DNA of 9,849 nucleotides, from positions 1-9,849 of the forward strand of contig CAZRBW010000083.1 in assembly GCA_964598395.1 (NCBI GenBank), given 5' to 3'. The notes beneath the pieces are model-generated. The model saw only the letters and a list, made by a program, of their open reading frames with translations, did no database searches and had not been told where the DNA came from. Origin of the DNA: CAXBDP01 sp964598395 (GTDB taxonomy: Bacteria; Bacteroidota; Bacteroidia; Cytophagales; Cyclobacteriaceae). A program made the translations under genes and the position numbers. Every line of letters starts with the position of its first letter. Position 1 is the stretch's first letter. Positions 5,491 to 9,849 of this stretch are shown here, in pieces.

Positions 5491-7725
5491 ATGAATAGTA
5501 TCGTTTACATTGCTCCTGCTCTGGGCTTAGTAGGTATTGCTGTGATGATAGCAAAGGCCGTTTGGGTAAATAAGCAAGACGCTGGTGAAAAAAACATGCA
5601 AGAACTCGCTGGCTATATTGCCGATGGAGCACTAGCGTTTTTGAAAGCTGAATGGAAAGTACTTAGCTACTTCGTTGTTATCACAGGTTTATTATTAGCC
5701 TATTCAGGCACTTTAGTTGAAGACTCTCATCCAATTATTGCTGTTGCTTTCTTAATCGGTGCTATCTTATCAGCATTTGCTGGGTACATCGGAATGAATA
5801 TCGCCACAAAAGCGAATGTAAGAACGACACAGGCTGCTCGTACTTCTTTGTCAAAAGCACTTCGAGTTTCTTTCAACGGTGGTACCGTAATGGGACTTGG
5901 CGTTGCTGGTCTTGCAGTGTTGGGAATGGGTTCTCTCTTCATAGTTTTCTATCAAATGTTCGTGCCAGAAGGAGCGGCATTGAATGGCGTGGAAATGAAA
6001 ACAGCTATCGAAGTATTAGCTGGCTTTTCATTAGGAGCTGAATCAATCGCATTATTTGCTCGAGTAGGTGGTGGTATTTATACCAAAGCTGCCGATGTGG
6101 GAGCCGACCTTGTAGGTAAAGTAGAAGCAGGTATTCCAGAAGATGATGCTAGAAACCCTGCAACTATTGCAGATAACGTTGGCGACAACGTAGGTGACGT
6201 AGCAGGTATGGGTGCCGATTTGTTCGGTTCTTATGTGGCTACTATTCTTGCTTCAATGGTTTTAGGTCAAGAAATTAATGCCTCAGCAGATAATTATGGC
6301 GGCCTCTCTCCTATTATCCTACCAATGATTATTGCAGGCCTAGGTCTTATATTCTCTATTGTGGGTACGTTCTTCGTTCGTATCAAATCTGATCAAGGTG
6401 ATGTTCAAAGAGCCTTGAATATGGGTAACTGGTCATCAATCGTCTTGACAGTTGCTGCTTCGTATTTTGTAGTTACGGCGATTTTGCCAGACAACATGAG
6501 CATTCGTGGTTTTGAGTTTACTCAAATGGATGTATTCTGGTCAATTTTCACAGGTCTTATTGTTGGCGCATTAATGAGTGCAATTACAGAATATTACACA
6601 GCAATGGGTAAACGTCCTGTAAACTCAATTATTCAGCAATCCTCTACTGGTCACGCTACCAACATTATTGCAGGCCTAGCTGTAGGTATGGAATCAACCG
6701 TTGCTCCAATCGTAGTATTGGGTGGAGGTATAATTGTTTCTTATGCTTTTGCAGGCTTGTATGGTGTGGCAATTGCCGCAGCCGGCATGATGGCCACAAC
6801 GGCTATGCAATTAGCAATTGATGCCTTCGGCCCAATTGCAGATAATGCGGGAGGTATTGCAGAAATGAGTGGAATGCCACCAGAAGTTCGTGAAAGAACT
6901 GATATTCTTGATGCTGTTGGAAATACAACTGCTGCAACCGGTAAAGGCTTTGCAATTGCTTCTGCTGCTCTTACAGCTCTTGCACTTTTTGCTGCTTTTG
7001 TTGGTGTTGCAGGTATCGATTCTATTGATATCTACAAAGCGCCAGTTTTGGCAGCTTTATTCCTTGGTGGTATGATTCCTTTTATATTCTCCTCTTTGGC
7101 AATTGCTGCTGTAGGTAGAGCAGCAATGGACATGGTGACAGAAGTTCGTCGTCAGTTCAAAGAAATTCCAGGTATAATGGAAGGTACTGCAAAGCCAGAA
7201 TATCAAAAATGTGTTGAGATTTCTACAAAGGCATCAATCAGAGAAATGATTGCTCCAGGTGCTATTGCATTGCTAATGCCAGTTGTAGTTGGCTTCGGTT
7301 TCAAGGGTGTATTTCCAGAGACTTCTAGTGCTGAAATACTTGGTGGCATGCTAGCTGGTATTACTGTATCTGGTGTATTAATGGGTATATTCCAAAACAA
7401 CGCGGGAGGTGCTTGGGACAATGCTAAAAAGTCATTTGAAAAAGGTGTAATGATTAATGGCAAAATGGAATACAAAGGTTCAGAAGCACACAAAGCCTCT
7501 GTAACTGGCGATACTGTAGGTGATCCATTCAAAGATACTTCTGGTCCATCTATGAACATTTTAATCAAATTGACATCTATTGTAGCATTGGTAATTGCGC
7601 CACATATTAGTGTAACTCCAGAAGCAACTGAATCTACTATTCCGTTAGAGCCAGCAAGTATTGAAGTGGTAAAAACTGTTGATGTAAAAGCAGATGCTTC
7701 TTTAGAAGTAGTGGATTTTCAATAA
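5491..7725 (+). CDS. hppA: K+-dependent membrane-bound ion-pumping pyrophosphatase
   Basis: 744 aa, about 16 transmembrane helices, full length. It couples hydrolysis of pyrophosphate at the cytoplasmic face to pumping of H+ (or Na+) across the inner membrane. The substrate/Mg2+ site is complete: GGGIYTKAADVGADLVGK, the DNVGDNVGDVAG repeat with D228, D232 and D236, and the C-terminal GDTVGDPFKDTSGPS. The sequence GNTTAATGKG (A481, G484) carries Ala where K+-independent enzymes have Lys, so it should need K+. The semi-conserved gate glutamate of helix 6 is absent: DLFGSY has Gly246 where Na+-PPases have Glu (DLFESY), and no Glu follows one turn later. Instead helix 5 reads GAES with Glu184 where most enzymes have Ser. 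I recall this relocated Glu from Flavobacterium johnsoniae-type, K+-dependent H+-pumping enzymes, making H+ the likelier ion. There is a polar ~40-residue C-terminal tail. The gene has its own leader and terminator. It contains two GCGGGAGG words. Confidence 0.98.
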   Translation: MNSIVYIAPALGLVGIAVMIAKAVWVNKQDAGEKNMQELAGYIADGALAFLKAEWKVLSYFVVITGLLLAYSGTLVEDSHPIIAVAFLIGAILSAFAGYIGMNIATKANVRTTQAARTSLSKALRVSFNGGTVMGLGVAGLAVLGMGSLFIVFYQMFVPEGAALNGVEMKTAIEVLAGFSLGAESIALFARVGGGIYTKAADVGADLVGKVEAGIPEDDARNPATIADNVGDNVGDVAGMGADLFGSYVATILASMVLGQEINASADNYGGLSPIILPMIIAGLGLIFSIVGTFFVRIKSDQGDVQRALNMGNWSSIVLTVAASYFVVTAILPDNMSIRGFEFTQMDVFWSIFTGLIVGALMSAITEYYTAMGKRPVNSIIQQSSTGHATNIIAGLAVGMESTVAPIVVLGGGIIVSYAFAGLYGVAIAAAGMMATTAMQLAIDAFGPIADNAGGIAEMSGMPPEVRERTDILDAVGNTTAATGKGFAIASAALTALALFAAFVGVAGIDSIDIYKAPVLAALFLGGMIPFIFSSLAIAAVGRAAMDMVTEVRRQFKEIPGIMEGTAKPEYQKCVEISTKASIREMIAPGAIALLMPVVVGFGFKGVFPETSSAEILGGMLAGITVSGVLMGIFQNNAGGAWDNAKKSFEKGVMINGKMEYKGSEAHKASVTGDTVGDPFKDTSGPSMNILIKLTSIVALVIAPHISVTPEATESTIPLEPASIEVVKTVDVKADASLEVVDFQ

Positions 7726-7750
7726 ATAACTTCTTGTTAAGTCATAAAAT

Positions 7751-7782
7751 AAAAGCCGATTCCAATGGAGTCGGCTTTTTTT
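7751..7782 (+). terminator. Intrinsic terminator after hppA
   Basis: Arms at 7751-7763 and 7767-7779 form a 13-bp stem (one T-G wobble, four outer A-T pairs) with an AAT loop, followed by a T-run to 7782. It starts 25 bp after the hppA stop codon. The A-rich 5' flank would also supply a U-rich tract in the opposite direction, so the hairpin may be bidirectional, although no gene approaches from the right. Confidence 0.9.
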
Positions 7783-7911
7783 GGTTTTAACTGGTTCACT
7801 TCGGTTGAAACTATCCACTTGGTCGGCTTCCAATCAAGATTAAATTTCATTTTCTTCAATGATGTATTTACGATTCTTTTACTCCTAAATTGCTCTCATT
7901 GACAAGAGGGA

Positions 7912-7939
7912 TTGAAAAATGTCTTTTTTTAGTATCTTG
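7912..7939 (+). promoter_or_regulatory. Candidate promoter for the GT-C-like membrane gene
   Basis: TTG at 7912-7914 and TATCTTG at 7933-7939, with 18 bases between, resemble a Bacteroidota promoter with a -7 box one base short of TAnnTTTG. Transcription would start close to the ATG at 7957. The hppA terminator upstream requires some promoter in the 7783-7956 interval; this is the best match I see. Confidence 0.28.
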
Positions 7940-7956
7940 TTGATAGAAATAGCCTT

Positions 7957-9210
7957 ATGGTGTTACTGAAAAATAGCCGATTTCAACTCATTTTTCTATA
8001 TGCACTTTTACTTCCAGTATTAGTGGTTAGAATACTAGCAGAAAGCACCAATTATTGTACTCCTGATTCAGTTTACTATTTAGAAGTTGCCAATAATATC
8101 CTTTTGGGCAAAGGTGCAGTGGGTCCTAAAGTATTCGATTTCAATGAGGATGAAAATCTACTCGCACCGCTTTATCATTCTACTCCATTCGGTAAACCAG
8201 ACCAATACGAACCATATTACTTTAGCGTTTGGCCATTGGGTTATCCTGTAGCCATTGCAGCTGTATCACTCATTACTGGTTTGGATGTTTTGTGGGCTTC
8301 TAAACTTTTAAATTTTATTCTCTTAGGCTTAGATTTCTATCTTTTGTGGTTGCTTTTCGGTAAACGTGCAGAATTAATCTTTTTCTATTTCTGCAGTTTC
8401 ACAATGCTGGAAATTTTATCTTACACTTGGTCTGAAAATTTATATCTAAGTTTTTTTCTTCTGCTACTAGTAGCGCTCAAAAAGATACATTTATCAACTA
8501 ATTTACACAACATAACAATTGCATGCTTATCTCTTGCACTTATTGGTATGTCGCTGGCAAGATATGCCTCACTAATCTATTTTTGTTTTGTCACCGCGAC
8601 CATGTTAAGATATTTTATACTAAAAAAATATCTTCAGACAATCTCCCTATTTAGTGGATTATTGATTAGTTCAATGGCCATTGGTATCTACTTGTACATT
8701 AATTATTTGAAAAGCGGCTACATATCAGGGATGCCAAGAATGGATACACAAGAATTTAGTGCTTTTGAACTTACTAAAACCTTTTTCACAGGATTATACA
8801 ATCAACTACATATTATTAAACAATTTAGGTACGAAGGAACAGTTGATTTTATTTATTATTGTATCCTATCGATTGCGCAACTTATGCTTATAGGCTTGGT
8901 TTACAGAAAAATGAAAGATGGAAATCTTGTAAACACAAGTGATTACATTTCAAAACTTATGGCTTGGTTTGGTTTTGGATATTTGATTTTTTTGGTTGTT
9001 ACCACAGCGATTTCAACAATAGATCCATTTGATTATAGAACATTACTTCCGTTTTCATTTCCAATATTTGCATTGATTCTGATGTGGGTACAAACCAATT
9101 TAGAAAAATTAAACGAGCATTCCATTCTTACCATTATTAAGCTATTTTTCCTCTGCTCCCTCTTGTTGAATTTACCAAAAGCATACCTCTACAATTTTTT
9201 ATTCTCTTGA
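7957..9210 (+). CDS. Polytopic membrane protein, probable GT-C-type glycosyltransferase fold
   Basis: 417 aa with about 11-12 hydrophobic helices spread over the whole length, so an integral inner-membrane protein. The first helix (~10-28) is followed by a loop containing TPDSVYYLEVANNILLGKG (D37). The long periplasmic-type loop ends in WPLGYPVAIA before helix 2. An acidic residue in the first loop, a Y-x-x-x-A-x-x-L-x-x-G helix and a P-x-G-Y-P motif are the layout of GT-C transferases that use polyprenyl-phosphate sugars (PMT/ArnT-like). A late FDYRTLLPFSFPIF segment is also typical of these proteins. No sequence here identifies the donor or acceptor, and neighbouring genes give no glycan pathway. 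It stands alone: a terminator lies before it and a convergent gene after it. An uncharacterised membrane protein with the same general layout remains possible. Confidence 0.82.
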   Translation: MVLLKNSRFQLIFLYALLLPVLVVRILAESTNYCTPDSVYYLEVANNILLGKGAVGPKVFDFNEDENLLAPLYHSTPFGKPDQYEPYYFSVWPLGYPVAIAAVSLITGLDVLWASKLLNFILLGLDFYLLWLLFGKRAELIFFYFCSFTMLEILSYTWSENLYLSFFLLLLVALKKIHLSTNLHNITIACLSLALIGMSLARYASLIYFCFVTATMLRYFILKKYLQTISLFSGLLISSMAIGIYLYINYLKSGYISGMPRMDTQEFSAFELTKTFFTGLYNQLHIIKQFRYEGTVDFIYYCILSIAQLMLIGLVYRKMKDGNLVNTSDYISKLMAWFGFGYLIFLVVTTAISTIDPFDYRTLLPFSFPIFALILMWVQTNLEKLNEHSILTIIKLFFLCSLLLNLPKAYLYNFLFS

Positions 9211-9240
9211 ATCGGATAGAACCTATCAGAATTTCAAGCT

Positions 9241-9258
9241 GTATTCCTAAGCGAATAC
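9241..9258. terminator. Weak hairpin between convergent genes
   Basis: GTATTC at 9241-9246 and GAATAC at 9253-9258 form a 6-bp stem with a 6-nt loop, followed by a short TTTCC. A second small hairpin (GATAG at 9215-9219, CTATC at 9223-9227) precedes it. Their place in the 124-bp gap between two converging genes suits transcription termination, but neither has a proper T-run. Confidence 0.2.
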
Positions 9259-9334
9259 TTTCCAATAAAAGAACCAATGCAACCACCCATTGATTTTTCA
9301 TTTTTACGCTTACGAAAACTTCTTGGGTAGAACA

Positions 9335-9829
9335 TTATTTACCTTTTGCCGGCATATAAGTAACCGGGCTGCATTGGGCAAACTTAATATCTGGCTTTAG
9401 TGGAAATTGATACTCTTGAATAAAGCCATTCAAGAGTTCTTGAAATCGAGCTTCCATTGATGCGTTTGGTTTTTCACCTCCCGCGCCTAAGAAATTGAAT
9501 AAGAAGTAATCAATCTTTCCTTGAGAATTGAAGTAAATTCTATTGAAGCACTTCGTCGGTATTTCCCAATCAAAATTATTTTCCTTTAGATAGCTACCTA
9601 AATCATACAGTAATTTTTTATAACTATCCATCATCTTCATTTGATCCTCATTACTTGAGAATACTGCTAAGGTAGGATCTGAATGTAAGGCACTTTTATA
9701 CTCTTTATCCAAATCACTGATTTTTATTCCCTTTGATTCTGCCGCTTGAAAAGTTAAAGCTTCTTTTTGAGCTAGAGCCAAATTGCCACTAAGTAGAACA
9801 AGAAGGCAAATTCTGATAATGTGTTTCAT
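9335..9829 (-). CDS. Small secreted protein of unknown function
   Basis: 164 aa. Residues 1-20 are a clear Sec signal peptide (MKHIIR, a Leu/Val-rich core, then LALA) with likely signal peptidase I cleavage after A20; there is no lipobox because the Cys (C8) lies inside the core. The mature part is about 144 aa, rich in Lys and aromatics, with two cysteines (C94 and C153) that could form a disulfide in the periplasm. Residues ~94-113 (FNRIYFNSQGKIDYFLFNF) look like two strands joined by a turn. The C-terminal half (strands, helix MEARFQELLNGFI, strand KFAQCSPVTY) faintly recalls the TonB C-terminal fold found in Bacteroidota secreted proteins, but I do not recognise the family. The ATG at 9829 is 20 bp from the window edge, so its promoter is outside. 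One GCGGGAGG word lies in its GAGGE codons. Confidence 0.85.
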   Translation of the reverse strand: MKHIIRICLLVLLSGNLALAQKEALTFQAAESKGIKISDLDKEYKSALHSDPTLAVFSSNEDQMKMMDSYKKLLYDLGSYLKENNFDWEIPTKCFNRIYFNSQGKIDYFLFNFLGAGGEKPNASMEARFQELLNGFIQEYQFPLKPDIKFAQCSPVTYMPAKGK

Positions 9830-9849
9830 TGTTTAATAAATTAACTTAT

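Larger units (their letters stand above)
278..9484. repeat. Dispersed 8-mer word GCGGGAGG / CCTCCCGC, eight exact copies
   Basis: Copies written on the plus strand as CCTCCCGC are at 278-285, 2039-2046, 3304-3311, 4307-4314 and 9477-9484; as GCGGGAGG at 3810-3817, 6847-6854 and 7402-7409. All eight lie inside genes (FAD oxidoreductase, folE, the STAS-like gene, flavin reductase twice, hppA twice, the secreted protein). They encode different residues: E-R-E-G, S-S-R, T-S-R, T-L-P-L, and A-G-G four times, with the word in three codon phases and both coding orientations. Flanking bases on either side are not conserved. Eight of the 13 GCGGG/CCCGC pentamers I find in the window belong to the full word. 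One-mismatch versions occur at 577-584 (GCGGGTGG) and 898-905 (CCTCCCGG). What the word does is unknown. Confidence 0.75.

Noticed and set aside
6869..7568. Leu-rich plus-strand frame and a minus-strand frame inside hppA
   Set aside because: Both lie wholly within hppA; the Leu run is a frame-shifted reading of its Ala-rich helices.
7743..7856. Minus-strand open frame of about 37 codons across the hppA terminator
   Set aside because: It reads straight through the terminator hairpin, is very short and has no family resemblance.
9137..9301. Minus-strand open frame of 54 codons starting with a hydrophobic stretch
   Set aside because: It runs into the 3' end of the GT-C-like gene on the opposite strand, has no recognisable domain or ribosome site, and its C-terminal half is only the shadow of that gene.
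1..9849. CRISPR array, insertion sequence, tRNA gene or defence island
   Set aside because: No regularly spaced repeats, terminal inverted repeats, transposase, tRNA-like fold or defence-type domain could be found; the gene content is metabolic and housekeeping.

Overview
The window looks like ordinary chromosomal DNA from a member of the Bacteroidota, probably near the Cytophagales/Chitinophagales/Flavobacteriia. The evidence is AT-rich composition (high 30s % GC by eye), almost no Shine-Dalgarno sequences, candidate promoters of the TTTG/TAnnTTTG type, and protein variants I associate with this phylum (FolE N-terminus, HppA type, ligase-associated exonuclease, COG1233 oxidoreductase). There is no rRNA, tRNA, CRISPR array, IS element or phage gene. 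The genus cannot be named from this sequence.

Layout. (1) 1-1019, minus strand: the first ~340 residues of a phytoene-desaturase-like FAD oxidoreductase running off the left edge. It is divergent from (2) a tightly packed plus-strand run, 1089-5363: a PTPS/QueD-family enzyme, GTP cyclohydrolase I (folE), an SDR protein lacking the catalytic tyrosine, a small coiled-coil protein, a possible STAS/SEC14-like protein, a flavin-reductase-like FMN protein, and a ligase-associated-type MBL-fold exonuclease. Gaps are -41, 0, 49, 10, 3 and 18 bp, so this is probably one operon. (3) 5491-7725: hppA, a K+-dependent membrane pyrophosphatase with its own leader and a strong terminator. (4) 7957-9210: a polytopic GT-C-like membrane protein. 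(5) 9335-9829, minus strand: a small secreted protein, convergent with the previous gene.

How the genes may work together. FolE makes 7,8-dihydroneopterin triphosphate from GTP and the next enzyme converts it to 6-pyruvoyl-tetrahydropterin (or carboxytetrahydropterin). A linked SDR occupies the place where sepiapterin reductase would complete tetrahydrobiopterin synthesis, but this SDR lacks the catalytic Tyr. The adjoining flavin protein and exonuclease hint at a redox/DNA-damage (possibly light-response) context, but no photolyase or ligase is visible here.

The most unusual signal is not a gene. The exact 8-mer GCGGGAGG (or its complement CCTCCCGC) occurs eight times, about once per 1.2 kb, on both strands, inside six unrelated genes and in several reading frames. 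Base composition predicts well under one copy. It behaves like a genome-wide DNA word (uptake-sequence-like, Chi-like or HIP1-like).
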